DNA of 64,000 nucleotides, taken from contig CACERG010000008.1 in NCBI GenBank assembly GCA_902561795.1, forward strand, positions 1 to 64,000, given 5' to 3'. The notes under the pieces were generated by a model. The model was given only the letters and a program-made list of their open reading frames with translations. It had not been told where the DNA came from and did no database searches. Each line of letters opens with the position of its first letter. Positions within the stretch are counted from its first letter, which is position 1. The position numbers and the translations under genes are program-made. Below are positions 19,700 to 32,424 of the stretch, piece by piece. The DNA is from an uncultured Bacteroidota bacterium. GTDB lineage: Bacteria; Bacteroidota; Bacteroidia; Flavobacteriales; Flavobacteriaceae.

Positions 19700-20551
19700 A
19701 TGAAAAAAACATTTGGTGCGATAATAATTTTTTTAATATTCTGCTCTTGTCAAAATAATGAATACCTAGTAGAGTTTGAAAAAAACACTGAAATAGCAAA
19801 AGCATATTTTAAACTTCATGAAGAAGAAAATTCAGAAGCAATGTTTAACTACTTGCACCCTGATATGGAATGGCATATGCCGGTTTATGGGATGAATATG
19901 GGAGGTATTGAAGATGTAAAAGCAGGAATAATTGGATACCAGACTGATTTCGATAATCTTAAGTTTACAGCAGACTATTGGTTACCTGGTGTAAATACAG
20001 AGACAGGTATTCCAGACGGTAGTACACGTGTTTACGGTACATGGAATGCTATACATGTTAAAACAGGGAAAGAAGTAAATTTAACTACTTATCATTCATT
20101 TGAATTTAAGGATGGCAAGATTTTTAGAGGTGGAGACTGGTTTGACTTGGGAGGAATGATGAATCCTCTTACTAATCACGAAGAGGAAATAATTAGTATG
20201 GTTAATATGACGACTAAAGTTTCAGCTAGTAAAGTTGAAGATTTTTCGAAAAAATATCAATCTTTAGTTAATAACTTAGAGCCCAACTCATTAAGCTTTC
20301 GATTTTCAAAAACTGGAAAAAATAGAATTACTTTAATTGAACGTTATATAAATTCTGACGCTGTAATTGATCATATAAAAAACATTTCGCAAGGCGGAGA
20401 AATATCAAAAGATTTTGAGGAATTTCAAAGAGTTTTCAGTATATATGAAATAACTATATATGGAAATGTTTCTGATGAGTTGAAAAAAGCGATCGCACCT
20501 TTTAAAATAAAAACAAGATATGTTCCGGTAATTGCGGGTTACAGCAGATAA
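19700..20551 (+). CDS. SnoaL/NTF2-like lipoprotein with an additional ABM-like C-terminal domain
   Basis: Lipobox IFCSC; AKAYFKLHEEENSEAMFNYLHPDMEWHMPVYG NTF2-like fold pattern; C-term SLSFRFSKTGKNRITLIERYINSDAVIDHIKNI. Confidence 0.6.
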   Translation: MKKTFGAIIIFLIFCSCQNNEYLVEFEKNTEIAKAYFKLHEEENSEAMFNYLHPDMEWHMPVYGMNMGGIEDVKAGIIGYQTDFDNLKFTADYWLPGVNTETGIPDGSTRVYGTWNAIHVKTGKEVNLTTYHSFEFKDGKIFRGGDWFDLGGMMNPLTNHEEEIISMVNMTTKVSASKVEDFSKKYQSLVNNLEPNSLSFRFSKTGKNRITLIERYINSDAVIDHIKNISQGGEISKDFEEFQRVFSIYEITIYGNVSDELKKAIAPFKIKTRYVPVIAGYSR

Positions 20552-20571
20552 TTTGAAATTTACTTTCAAGA

Positions 20572-20595
20572 AACCCCTCCACAATTGGAGGGGTT
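20572..20595 (+). terminator. Intrinsic-terminator-like hairpin downstream of 19700-20551
   Basis: AACCCCTCCA-caat-TGGAGGGGTT followed by ATTATT, 20 nt after the stop. Confidence 0.7.
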
Positions 20596-20656
20596 ATTAT
20601 TGAAACAGGGAGTTTAAATAGGAATAAAGTATAATAAAATCATTTAGTAATTGATT

Positions 20657-20684
20657 TTCCGCTATTTGTATATAAATAGCGGAA
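20657..20684 (-). terminator. Hairpin adjacent to 3' end of tmRNA
   Basis: TTCCGCTATTT-gtata-TAAATAGCGGAA inverted repeat, 6 nt past the tmRNA 3' end; no strong U tract. Confidence 0.45.
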
Positions 20685-20689
20685 GATAG

Positions 20690-21087
20690 TGGTGGAGTCG
20701 GCGGGATTCGAACCCGCGTCCAAACAAGTGATGAAAAAGCTTTCTACAAGTTTAGATTTCGTTTAATTTTCGAATCTGCACTGACCGAAAACTGCCTATA
20801 CAGATCTTATCATCATAATTGAAAAATACTGTTGATGCAACAGCATTTCGATGTTGACTTTTATGGTGCCTCATAACAAATCGCCGTCAACAAGGGCTAT
20901 TTAGAGACATCTTGCTTTCCAGCCTTGCTGGAACTTGGCATGAACTTACTATAATTCAGTTATTATGCAGCTAGAGCGTAGTTATTCTCGCCATTTAAAG
21001 TTGTGAAATATGAGATTTACGAGCTATAATTCAGCGCTCGACTTGCTTACTCTTAAATGCGACTCGCTGTCAATACCAGTCGACCCC
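20690..21087 (-). ncRNA. ssrA: Transfer-messenger RNA (tmRNA)
   Basis: Minus strand begins GGGGTCGACTGGTATTGACAGCGAG, ends GGTTCGAATCCCGCCGACTCCACCA; internal tag ORF GGCGAGAATAACTACGCTCTAGCTGCATAA (20963-20992) = GENNYALAA*. Confidence 0.96.
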
Positions 21088-21185
21088 ATGAGTTTTCAAT
21101 GAACTTATGAAAAATAAAATTACAAATATTAAGCCAAAACTGTTTTCAAAAGATTTAAATTATTACAGCTAGACTGTTTAAAAAA

Positions 21186-21854
21186 TTAATTTTTCGCAAC
21201 TACCTCTTCAAGTTTTCCATCCGCACATTGAAAAATTTTTCCTGGAAATTTTACTATCATATTATAATCATGTGTTGCCATAATTATGCCTATACCTCCT
21301 TTGTGCAATTGTTGAAAAACTTTCATGATTTCCTGGCTTGTTTCAGGGTCTAGATTTCCAGTTGGTTCATCTGCTAAAATTAAATCAGGATGGTTAAGTA
21401 ATGCTCTGGCAATAGCAACGCGTTGTTGTTCTCCACCAGAGAGTTCAAAAGGGAATTTATTTTTATTTGATTTTACATTCACCATTTCAAGCACTTCATC
21501 TATTCTTTCAGAAATTTTTCTTTTATCTTTCCACCCTGTTGCTTTTAGAACAAACGACAAGTTATCAAATAAACTTCTATCATTTAAAAGTTTAAAGTCC
21601 TGAAAAACAACTCCTAGTTTTCTTCTTAAATCGGGGATTTGCTTCTCCTTTAAACTATTGAGATCGAATCCTATAATAGATCCCTGCCCGTCAAATAATT
21701 TCAAGTCACCATAAAGTATTTTTAAAAGGCTACTTTTACCTGTACCAGTTCTACCAATTAAAAAAACAAATTCACCTTTCTCTACACTAAAATTTATATT
21801 AGATAGAATAACGTTATCATCGTTTCTTATAGTTACATTTTGAAGACTTACCAT
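21186..21854 (-). CDS. ftsE: Cell-division ABC transporter ATP-binding protein FtsE-like
   Basis: Walker [12 protein letters not shown], signature [33 protein letters not shown]. Confidence 0.88.
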   Translation of the reverse strand: MVSLQNVTIRNDDNVILSNINFSVEKGEFVFLIGRTGTGKSSLLKILYGDLKLFDGQGSIIGFDLNSLKEKQIPDLRRKLGVVFQDFKLLNDRSLFDNLSFVLKATGWKDKRKISERIDEVLEMVNVKSNKNKFPFELSGGEQQRVAIARALLNHPDLILADEPTGNLDPETSQEIMKVFQQLHKGGIGIIMATHDYNMIVKFPGKIFQCADGKLEEVVAKN

Positions 21855-21977
21855 TATTTAATGATTGAATGTAAAATTAATTTTTTTGGATTATTCTTCA
21901 TTACATTGTGAATAAATAAACTTTTATATAAAGAATCAGATTTTTAGTTATTTAGTTAATAAATTAACTTTATAGCT

Positions 21978-24900
21978 ATGTATGGGTCAGCTAATTTCTT
22001 CAAAAATTTTAGAGTGTGTCTATTATTTTTTTCCATTCAGATTCAAAGTCAGCTTTATAATGATCAACTAAATTCAGAGTTATCAAGTCATTTTTTTGGA
22101 CTCGACTATTTTACAGCCTCATGGCAGGCCAGTGTTTTTGAAGAAGATTTTTATTTACCCCAATTAGCTCAACAGAAAATAGAATTTAGCAAGCTCTCAA
22201 ACTCATTAAGATTGAATTATTCTGGTGCTGAAAAAATGCTTTCGCAATATAAAGAAGAATTCCCTAACAGTAGCTTGAACGACAATATAGACCTAGACAT
22301 AGCAAACTATTATTTCAAAAACGAGAAATATCGTTATGCATTAAAATGGTTCAATAGTATTTCTGAAAAATCTGTGCTTAAGTTAGATCGTGCGGAGTTT
22401 AACTTTAATAAAGGGTATTCTCTGTTTTCAGCTAAAAAATATAAGGATGCAAGACCATTTTTCGAAAAAGTTAAAGATGATAAAAAATATCAGTCTGATT
22501 CACATTATTATTTGGGACACATTGCATACCAATTGGAAGATTTTGACTCTGCTTTGTCATCTTTTGGTAGAATTTCAGATCCTAATAAAAAAGAAGACTT
22601 AACTTATTTTCAGGCAGACATGAATTTTCGTTTGGGCCGATTTAATCAGGCAATTGATTTAGCTAAAAGAGCCTTAGAAAATGCCAACAGGGAAGAAAAA
22701 TCAGAGCTTTCAAAAATAATTGGAGAAAGTTATTTTAATCTTAAACTTTATTCTGAAGCTATTCCTTTTTTAGAATCCTATAAAGGTAAAAAAGGAAAAG
22801 TTACCAACACTCATTTGTACCAGCTAGGTTACGCATATTTTAAAGAAAAAAAGTTTACAAAAGCAATAAGTCAATTTAATCAAATTATTGGTGGAAATAA
22901 TGCCCTTTCGCAAAACTCTTATTATACACTTGCAGAATGTTATTTAAATACAAATAAAAAATCTGCAGCGTTAAATGCTTTTAAAATTGCATCAAAAATG
23001 TCATTTAACCCTAATATAACTGAAGACGCTTTTTTGAATTACGCTAAATTAAGCTACGAGATAGGAAATCCCTTTGAAGATCCTCCAAAGGTTATAGTCA
23101 ATTTTCTAAAACTATACCCTAAAAATGAAAATCAGGGTCTTTTAAGAGAGTTATTAATAAGTTCTTACACTAGAGCAGGAAATTTTACTGCCGCGATTGA
23201 AATTTTAGAAAACGACAATGGCTTTAAGAATAATAAAACTTTTCAAAAAGTTTTAATTCTAAACGCAGTTAATAAATACAAAAACGCAAGTTATTCTGAA
23301 ACAAATGAATTATTCAAACGGTCTCTAAAATTGAAAGAAAATAAAAATCTAGATGCATATGCTCTTTATTGGCTTGGCAGATCAGAATATGAGTTGAATG
23401 AGTTCGATAAAGCATTAGATACATTCAAACAGTTTAAAAGAAATCCAAAAAAAGAAACGGTCCCCGGTTTTAAAAGACTAAACTATGATATGGCCTACAT
23501 CTATTTTAAATTGAAAGAATATGATTATGCACTTCAATATTTTAAAAATTTTGATTCGGATAATAGTTCATTTGATCCATCTTATCAAAGAGATACTTAT
23601 TTGAGGACAGGTGATTGCCATTTTGCCTTAAAACAATATTGGCCTGCAATCGAAAACTATAATACATCTATTGCGTTAAATGAAAAATTAGGCGCTTACC
23701 CAAATTTTCAAAAAGCCATTAGTTATGGATTTGTAGATCGAAATTTTAAAAAAATATCTACTCTCGTAAAATTGATAAAAGATTATCCAAATGATGATTT
23801 AATTGATGACGCGTTATTTGAGTTAGCCTTAGTATATAGCGAAGAAAAGCAAGAGGAAAAATCGATATCAACTTATGATCAATTAATAGAGAGTCATAAA
23901 ATTAGTCCTTACGTCGGTAAAGCTGCACTTAATAAAGGTCTTATTTTATATAATCAAGAAAAACATGAATTAGCCGTAAGAGTTTTAGAAGACGTGGCGT
24001 TATCATTTACAAAATACGAAATTGGTCAGCAAGCAATAATTACACTTAAAGAAATTGCAATTGATCAAGGAAAAGTAAAGGATTTTAATAATTGGATCAA
24101 AAATAATAATCTAAACCAATTTAGTGATATTGAGCTTGAAAAAATACAATTCATTTCAGCAGAAAAACAATTTCTGGATGGTAATAAAAACAACGCTTTA
24201 AAATTATTTGAAGAATATTTAGAAATCTACCCAAAAGGAGCTTATGTTAGAGGAGCCTCCTACTACTTGGCGGAGTTGAATTTTGAAAATGGATTTAATG
24301 ATAAGGCATTGTTTTTTTATAAAACATTAATTGAGGATAAAGTTTCAACTTACACAGAAAAAGCTCTTGTTAGAATTATTAATATTCTGAAAAATGATTC
24401 AAAGGAATCTGAAGCAATATTTTATATGGAAAGATTATCTAATATAGCTTCATTTAAGCAAAATAAGCGTTTTGCAAAATTAAATTTGATGAGAGCATAT
24501 TTTGCTGCTGAAGAATATCAAAAATCTTTAGAGGCCTCTAATAATGTATTGAATTTGAATGATTTAGAAAATCCAATTAAATGGGATGCATTAACAATTA
24601 AAGCTCGTTCCTCATTATTTCTAAAAGACAGTGTAGGAGCTTCTAATATTTATTTCATTTTAGAAAAGTCACCAGATGAGCTTGTTGTTGCTGAAGCACT
24701 TTATTTTAGAGCAAATCTTTTAAACAAAGAGGGAAAATATGACCTATCTAATGATGTAATTTCACAAATATCTATCTCTACTAATCAGAGTTCAGTCTGG
24801 AATGCTAAATCTCTTTTATTACTGGCAAAAAACTATTATTTATTAAATGATCCTTTTCAGGCAATTTTTGTTCTTGATTCATTAATAGAAAACTTTAAAA

Positions 24901-24989
24901 CATATGATCAGATTGTTTCTGAAGCTCAACTTCTAAAGACAAAATTTGAAGATTTATTGAAAAATAAAAATCAAAATGATGATGGATAG
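21978..24989 (+). CDS. Large tetratricopeptide-repeat protein
   Basis: Many TPR units (e.g. YRYALKWFNSI, YKDARPFFEKV, FDSALSSFGRI); signal-like N-terminus. Confidence 0.88.
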   Translation: MYGSANFFKNFRVCLLFFSIQIQSQLYNDQLNSELSSHFFGLDYFTASWQASVFEEDFYLPQLAQQKIEFSKLSNSLRLNYSGAEKMLSQYKEEFPNSSLNDNIDLDIANYYFKNEKYRYALKWFNSISEKSVLKLDRAEFNFNKGYSLFSAKKYKDARPFFEKVKDDKKYQSDSHYYLGHIAYQLEDFDSALSSFGRISDPNKKEDLTYFQADMNFRLGRFNQAIDLAKRALENANREEKSELSKIIGESYFNLKLYSEAIPFLESYKGKKGKVTNTHLYQLGYAYFKEKKFTKAISQFNQIIGGNNALSQNSYYTLAECYLNTNKKSAALNAFKIASKMSFNPNITEDAFLNYAKLSYEIGNPFEDPPKVIVNFLKLYPKNENQGLLRELLISSYTRAGNFTAAIEILENDNGFKNNKTFQKVLILNAVNKYKNASYSETNELFKRSLKLKENKNLDAYALYWLGRSEYELNEFDKALDTFKQFKRNPKKETVPGFKRLNYDMAYIYFKLKEYDYALQYFKNFDSDNSSFDPSYQRDTYLRTGDCHFALKQYWPAIENYNTSIALNEKLGAYPNFQKAISYGFVDRNFKKISTLVKLIKDYPNDDLIDDALFELALVYSEEKQEEKSISTYDQLIESHKISPYVGKAALNKGLILYNQEKHELAVRVLEDVALSFTKYEIGQQAIITLKEIAIDQGKVKDFNNWIKNNNLNQFSDIELEKIQFISAEKQFLDGNKNNALKLFEEYLEIYPKGAYVRGASYYLAELNFENGFNDKALFFYKTLIEDKVSTYTEKALVRIINILKNDSKESEAIFYMERLSNIASFKQNKRFAKLNLMRAYFAAEEYQKSLEASNNVLNLNDLENPIKWDALTIKARSSLFLKDSVGASNIYFILEKSPDELVVAEALYFRANLLNKEGKYDLSNDVISQISISTNQSSVWNAKSLLLLAKNYYLLNDPFQAIFVLDSLIENFKTYDQIVSEAQLLKTKFEDLLKNKNQNDDG

Positions 24990-26724
24990 GAATAGATTAA
25001 TTTTATTTCTTTTTCTTTTATCAACGTCTATTTCTGACGCCCAGAAAAACGAAAACTCTATTGAGACGGAAAATGTTATTATAGTAAAATCGTTTACACC
25101 AAGTCTTTCGGATGCATTTAAAATAAAATCGGATCCATCCATATCTGACTCCATTTCAAATGCAAAGTTTGAGCTAGTATATGATCTCAAAAAAATTCCT
25201 GTAATCTCGACCTTTGAGCCAAATAAAGCTACACCATTAAAATTAAAACAAAAGATATTGTATGATCCATTTAACACTTTTTTTAGTGGAGCTTTTGGAA
25301 ATAAAAATCAATTATTTTTTAATATTTCAAGCCTTATTGAGATAGATCGAAGTCAAAGAATTGGATTTAATTTTTATAAAGATGGTTTTGGTAATGACTT
25401 AGATAATACAGTACTAAGAAGTAATCAGAATTATAATGAAATTGGTTTTAACCATAACCTTAGAAGTAACCAATACAATGTAAATACGCAATTTAAGTTT
25501 TCTAAAAGCTTAAATAATTATTTTGGATTAAATGAAAATGTTTCGGATCAGAGTTTTATTAATTTAATTGATCCACAAATAAGAAGAAATAACTTTAAAG
25601 TAAGATCAAATTGGAATTGGTATGATAATTTTTTAAACAACTTTATTTTGCAAGCTAATTTGTCTACCGACAATTTTGATTCAATAGAAAAACAGATTGG
25701 TTTGAGTGCAAATTTTGGGTCTGAATTAGCTAGAGGTAACTTCAAAGGTAAAATCAAAATCCAAGGTTTAAATACAAGATTTGTTAGTTCGTATTTCCAA
25801 AAAATTCAAGAAGAATATTCACAAGCTCAAGGTTCACTGAGTGTATTTTGGCAAAATACTAGTAATGATTTCAGATTCAAGATTGGTGCTGGAGTTAGTT
25901 ATTTCTTGGGCATTGATCAAATTTCAAATGACCTAATATATTATCCTGAAATTGAAATTTTGTATCAAAAAAAAGAAAATAAACTTACTCCATATTTAAA
26001 AGCCTTTGGAGGAGCTAACCTAAATTCATATCGTTCTCTTTCAGATATAAACCCTTACTTGGCACCAACAACTGCTTTAATTCCAACTTTTAATAAGTAT
26101 AATATTCAACTTGGAATGCGTTCTCGATTAGCTTCGGTATTGAATTTTGATCTTGGATTAATTTTCGATGATGTTGAAAATTTTAATTATTATCAAAGAT
26201 TACCCTTTGATAATGAAAATGAATTAGAATCTTACCGACTATCCAATACATTTGAAAGCAAATACCTTGATTTGAGTTTTTATGGTTTTAATGCTTCTAT
26301 AATAATAAATATGATAAAGGATAATTTTATTCGTTTCGAAACTAGCTATAGGTTTTTTAATACACAACAGGAAGTGATTTTGTGGAATATTCCTTCACTT
26401 CAAGCAAATTGGGAAAGTCAGATTAAATGGAATGATCGTTTGGCATTTTCTTTCAAAGGTTCTATGTGGGGAGACCGAAGCGCTTCTCTGAGGCCAATTT
26501 TTTTAGAGCAAGATTTATCCGACGATTTAATAATAAATGAGGAAATTCTTCCAATCTTTATAAGAACATCAGCTCACATTACCTATAAAATTACTGAACA
26601 ATTTGATCTTTTTTTTAAAGGGAGATTTAATTCAAAAGGAATCCATGGTCGATGGTCATACTATCCCGAACCCCCACTATTAATTTTAGGAGGAATAACT
26701 TACAAATTTGATTTTCAATACTAA
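24976..26724 (+). CDS. Outer-membrane beta-barrel protein (TonB-receptor-like barrel)
   Basis: Signal peptide; alternating amphipathic strands; terminal GGITYKFDFQY; overlaps preceding TPR gene by 14 nt. Confidence 0.7.
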   Translation: MMMDRNRLILFLFLLSTSISDAQKNENSIETENVIIVKSFTPSLSDAFKIKSDPSISDSISNAKFELVYDLKKIPVISTFEPNKATPLKLKQKILYDPFNTFFSGAFGNKNQLFFNISSLIEIDRSQRIGFNFYKDGFGNDLDNTVLRSNQNYNEIGFNHNLRSNQYNVNTQFKFSKSLNNYFGLNENVSDQSFINLIDPQIRRNNFKVRSNWNWYDNFLNNFILQANLSTDNFDSIEKQIGLSANFGSELARGNFKGKIKIQGLNTRFVSSYFQKIQEEYSQAQGSLSVFWQNTSNDFRFKIGAGVSYFLGIDQISNDLIYYPEIEILYQKKENKLTPYLKAFGGANLNSYRSLSDINPYLAPTTALIPTFNKYNIQLGMRSRLASVLNFDLGLIFDDVENFNYYQRLPFDNENELESYRLSNTFESKYLDLSFYGFNASIIINMIKDNFIRFETSYRFFNTQQEVILWNIPSLQANWESQIKWNDRLAFSFKGSMWGDRSASLRPIFLEQDLSDDLIINEEILPIFIRTSAHITYKITEQFDLFFKGRFNSKGIHGRWSYYPEPPLLILGGITYKFDFQY

Positions 26725-26825
26725 TTTCAAAATTATCAATTTATCGAACCTCTCAAATTGGTAACTAAGATTGATTTTTCTACATTTGGCATTCAATAAA
26801 AAAAATTATTTCAAAAAATAGATTA

Positions 26826-28463
26826 ATGTTTAAAGGCTTATCTTATTATTTGCTAATATTGGCTGTATCGTTGCATATCTCATGCCAAAATGGTGCAGAT
26901 TTGATAGTTCATAATGCATCTATATATACTATGGATGATAAAATGGAGAAAGCATCTGCTTTTGTAATAAAAAACGGAAGATTTATTGATGTAGGTGGAG
27001 ATGAGATTTTAAAAAAATATTCAGCAAAAAAAGTTTTGAATCTTCAACAGTTACCAGTTTATCCAGGATTTATAGACTCTCATTGTCATTTCCTTAGTCT
27101 TGGTTTAAGTTTGCAGCAAGTTGACCTTGTTGGTGCTAAGAGTTTTGATGAGGTTATTAACAGAGTATTAAAATATTCAAATGGAAAAAAATTAAAAGCT
27201 ATTTTAGGAAGAGGTTGGGACCAAAATGATTGGAGAGACAAGAATTTCCCAAATAAAACAATGCTCGATAAATTATTTCCTAATATTCCAGTTGCTCTAC
27301 GAAGGATAGATGGTCATGCATTATTAGTTAATCAAAAAGCTTTAGATCTTGCAGGTATCGATAAAAATACATCAATACCTGGAGGAACAATAGTAAAAGA
27401 AAAAGGCATGCTCACAGGAGTATTGATTGACTCCCCTATGAAATTAATTAATGCTATTTTACCTGAGCCATCAATTGAGACCAAAGTTAAGGCTCTAAAA
27501 GAGGCTGCAGCAATAGGTTTTGAAAATGGACTTACAACAGTTTCAGTAGCTGGATTAAATAAAGAAGAAATTTACCTTATTGACAGTCTACATAATAACG
27601 GAGAGTTAGATATGAGGGTATACGCAATGATTTCAAATACAAAAGAAAACATGCAACATTTCTTATCCAGAGGTCCAATTTTAAAGAGTAAATTGACAGT
27701 GCGCTCATTTAAAGTATATGCTGATGGTGCTTTAGGATCGCGAGGAGCAGCTTTAAAACAAGATTATAGCGATTTAAAATTACATAAGGGTAAATTCATA
27801 ACACCACAAGATTCAATTAAAAGATTAGCGATAAAATTAGCTTCTACACCTTTTCAAATGAATACCCATGCTATTGGAGATGATGCAAATAGTGTAGTAT
27901 TGGAAGCTTATAACGAAGCCTTGATTTCATCAGAAGATCCGAGATGGCGAGTAGAACATGCCCAAATAATAGATACGACTGATTTAAAACTCTTCAATAA
28001 AAAAATTATCCCTTCCGTTCAACCTACACACGCTACAAGTGATATGTATTGGGCTAAAGACAGATTGGGAGAGACGAGACTCAAAGGGGCGTATGCATAC
28101 AAAGTACTTTTAAAAAACTCCGGAACTATAGCCTTGGGAACTGATTTTCCTGTTGAGAAAGTTAGTCCCATTTCAACATTTTTTTCAGCTGTTGTTAGAC
28201 AAGATAAATACTCTTACCCAAAAGGAGGGTTTTTACCAGAAAATAAATTATCTCGAATGGATGCCTTGAGAGGAATGACAATTTGGGGAGCTCATGCCAA
28301 TTTTGAGGATAAACAAAAAGGATCAATAGAAATAGGAAAAGTCGCCGATTTTATTATTCTAGACAGAGATATAATTACTGTTCCAACAAATAGAATTTTA
28401 AATACAAGAATAGTAGCTACAGTTCTTAACGGTAATGTGGTTTATAGTAATAGAATAAACTAA
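26826..28463 (+). CDS. Amidohydrolase (YtcJ-like) lipoprotein
   Basis: ISCQNG lipobox; ADLIVHNASIYTMDD; PGFIDSHCHF; YADGALGSRGAAL; GTDFPVEKVSP. Confidence 0.92.
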   Translation: MFKGLSYYLLILAVSLHISCQNGADLIVHNASIYTMDDKMEKASAFVIKNGRFIDVGGDEILKKYSAKKVLNLQQLPVYPGFIDSHCHFLSLGLSLQQVDLVGAKSFDEVINRVLKYSNGKKLKAILGRGWDQNDWRDKNFPNKTMLDKLFPNIPVALRRIDGHALLVNQKALDLAGIDKNTSIPGGTIVKEKGMLTGVLIDSPMKLINAILPEPSIETKVKALKEAAAIGFENGLTTVSVAGLNKEEIYLIDSLHNNGELDMRVYAMISNTKENMQHFLSRGPILKSKLTVRSFKVYADGALGSRGAALKQDYSDLKLHKGKFITPQDSIKRLAIKLASTPFQMNTHAIGDDANSVVLEAYNEALISSEDPRWRVEHAQIIDTTDLKLFNKKIIPSVQPTHATSDMYWAKDRLGETRLKGAYAYKVLLKNSGTIALGTDFPVEKVSPISTFFSAVVRQDKYSYPKGGFLPENKLSRMDALRGMTIWGAHANFEDKQKGSIEIGKVADFIILDRDIITVPTNRILNTRIVATVLNGNVVYSNRIN

Positions 28464-28623
28464 AAATAATATAAAGTAAATACAATTAATATTTTATGTT
28501 GAATTCTAACCAAAAAATTGAAATTATTACTAAATAAACTAAAAATAATTAATAAAATTAATTATTTATTATATTAAAGTTAATTTTTTAAAATACTTAA
28601 ACTATTTTTACCTAAAAAATAGT

Positions 28624-30288
28624 ATGTGCGGTATCTTGTGTGCCTTTGAGTTGAAACGTAAAAGTAGTTCACTCAGACCACAAATTTTGAATATGTCAAA
28701 AAAACTAAGACATCGTGGCCCAGACTGGTCTGGAATATACGATGACTCTAACGCTATCCTTTCACATGAACGCTTAGCTATAGTTGACCCAACATCTGGA
28801 AAACAACCTTTAATTAGTCCATCTGGGAAATTAGTCCTTGCAGCAAATGGTGAAATTTATAATCATCGCGAATTACGTTTATCTTATGAAAATGACTATA
28901 AATTTAAAACAAAGTCAGATTGTGAAGTCATATTGGCTCTATATGAAAAAGAAGGAAAAGATTTTGTTGAAAAGTTGAATGGGATTTTTGCTTTCGCAAT
29001 ATATGATACTAGCAAAAACGAGTATTTCATCGCAAGAGACCATATTGGCATAATACCACTATATATGGGATGGGATAGTGAAGGAACATTTTATGTTTCC
29101 TCAGAATTAAAAGCTTTAGAAGGTATATGCAGTAGGATTGAGTTGTTTCCACCGGGTCATTATTTATATAGTAAGGAGAAGGAGATGATTAAGTGGTATA
29201 AACCAACTTGGACTGATTATAAAAATGTAAAAGATAATACAACTTCTATAGAGGACCTTCATGATGCATTAGCAGATGCAGTTCATCGTCAACTAATGAG
29301 CGATGTTCCCTATGGAGTACTCCTCTCTGGTGGTTTAGATTCATCTATCACTTCCGCATTAGCAAAAAAATTCGCATCAATGCGAGTTGAAACTAATGAT
29401 ATTCAATCAGCATGGTGGCCTCAATTGCATTCTTTTTCAGTTGGATTAGAGGGCTCTCCAGATCTAGCTGCTGCTCAAGAAGTAGCAAAAAAAATAGGAA
29501 CAGTTCACCATGAAATTAAGTTTACAATACAGGAAGGTCTAGATGCTATAAATGAAGTTGTTTATCATTTAGAAACCTACGACATAACTACAATTCGAGC
29601 ATCTACTCCAATGTATCTTATGGCAAGAGCAATTAAATCCTTAGGTATTAAGATGGTCCTTTCAGGAGAAGGAGCAGATGAGCTTTTTGGAGGATATTTA
29701 TATTTTCATAAAGCTCCAAATTCTAAGGAATTTCACGAAGAAACAGTAAGAAAATTGAACAAACTCCATCAATATGACTGCTTAAGAGCTAATAAGTCTC
29801 TTGCTGCCTGGGGTATTGAGGGTAGAGTCCCGTTTTTAGATAAAGAATTTATTGAAGTAGCCATGAGACTTAATCCCAAGGACAAGATGATAAATTCAAA
29901 TCGTATGGAAAAATGGGTATTAAGAAAGGCTTTTGAAAAATATTTACCAAAGAGTGTGGCTTGGAGACAAAAAGAACAATTTTCTGATGGTGTTGGCTAT
30001 AGTTGGATTGACACATTAAAGGATCTTGTTGAAAAAGAAGTATCGAACGACCAAATCAATAATGCCCAACAGCGTTTTCCAGTCCAAACACCGCAAAATA
30101 AGGAAGAATTTTATTATCGAAGTATTTTTGAGTCTCATTTCCCAAGTGATGCTGCAGCACTAAGTGTTCCTTCAGTCCCTTCTGTGGCTTGTAGCACACC
30201 GATTGCTCTTTCATGGGATAAGGCATTTCAAAATCAAAATGATCCTAGCGGTAGGGCAGTGGCTAATGTGCATGAAAAAGGGTACTAG
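28624..30288 (+). CDS. asnB: Asparagine synthase B (glutamine-hydrolysing)
   Basis: MCGILCAF N-terminal Cys; RGPDWSG; YGVLLSGGLDSSITSALA PP-loop; SGEGADELFGGY. Confidence 0.96.
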   Translation: MCGILCAFELKRKSSSLRPQILNMSKKLRHRGPDWSGIYDDSNAILSHERLAIVDPTSGKQPLISPSGKLVLAANGEIYNHRELRLSYENDYKFKTKSDCEVILALYEKEGKDFVEKLNGIFAFAIYDTSKNEYFIARDHIGIIPLYMGWDSEGTFYVSSELKALEGICSRIELFPPGHYLYSKEKEMIKWYKPTWTDYKNVKDNTTSIEDLHDALADAVHRQLMSDVPYGVLLSGGLDSSITSALAKKFASMRVETNDIQSAWWPQLHSFSVGLEGSPDLAAAQEVAKKIGTVHHEIKFTIQEGLDAINEVVYHLETYDITTIRASTPMYLMARAIKSLGIKMVLSGEGADELFGGYLYFHKAPNSKEFHEETVRKLNKLHQYDCLRANKSLAAWGIEGRVPFLDKEFIEVAMRLNPKDKMINSNRMEKWVLRKAFEKYLPKSVAWRQKEQFSDGVGYSWIDTLKDLVEKEVSNDQINNAQQRFPVQTPQNKEEFYYRSIFESHFPSDAAALSVPSVPSVACSTPIALSWDKAFQNQNDPSGRAVANVHEKGY

Positions 30289-30404
30289 TTGGATTATAAT
30301 ATTTATTTTTAAGCAATAAAAATGCTGTCTTTTTGAACACTTTTCTGTTGATAACTTGCTCAATAAATACAAGGGATTCCCATTAAATTCAAGACACTAA
30401 TAAG

Positions 30405-30412
30405 TATATTTG
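30405..30412 (+). promoter_or_regulatory. Bacteroidota -7 promoter element upstream of gyrB
   Basis: TATATTTG matches TAnnTTTG, 37 nt before the gyrB ATG; no clear -33 TTG. Confidence 0.45.
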
Positions 30413-30442
30413 TAAAACAACTTCTTAGAGTCGTTGTTTTGA

Positions 30443-32392
<1,950 letters not shown>

Positions 32393-32424
32393 TTTTTTGA
32401 TCAAATAAACTTAAATTTAGAATA

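Noticed and set aside
28464-28623. Very AT-rich gap before asnB
   Set aside because: No stable stem, repeat unit or promoter consensus could be identified; ordinary intergenic DNA at this base composition.
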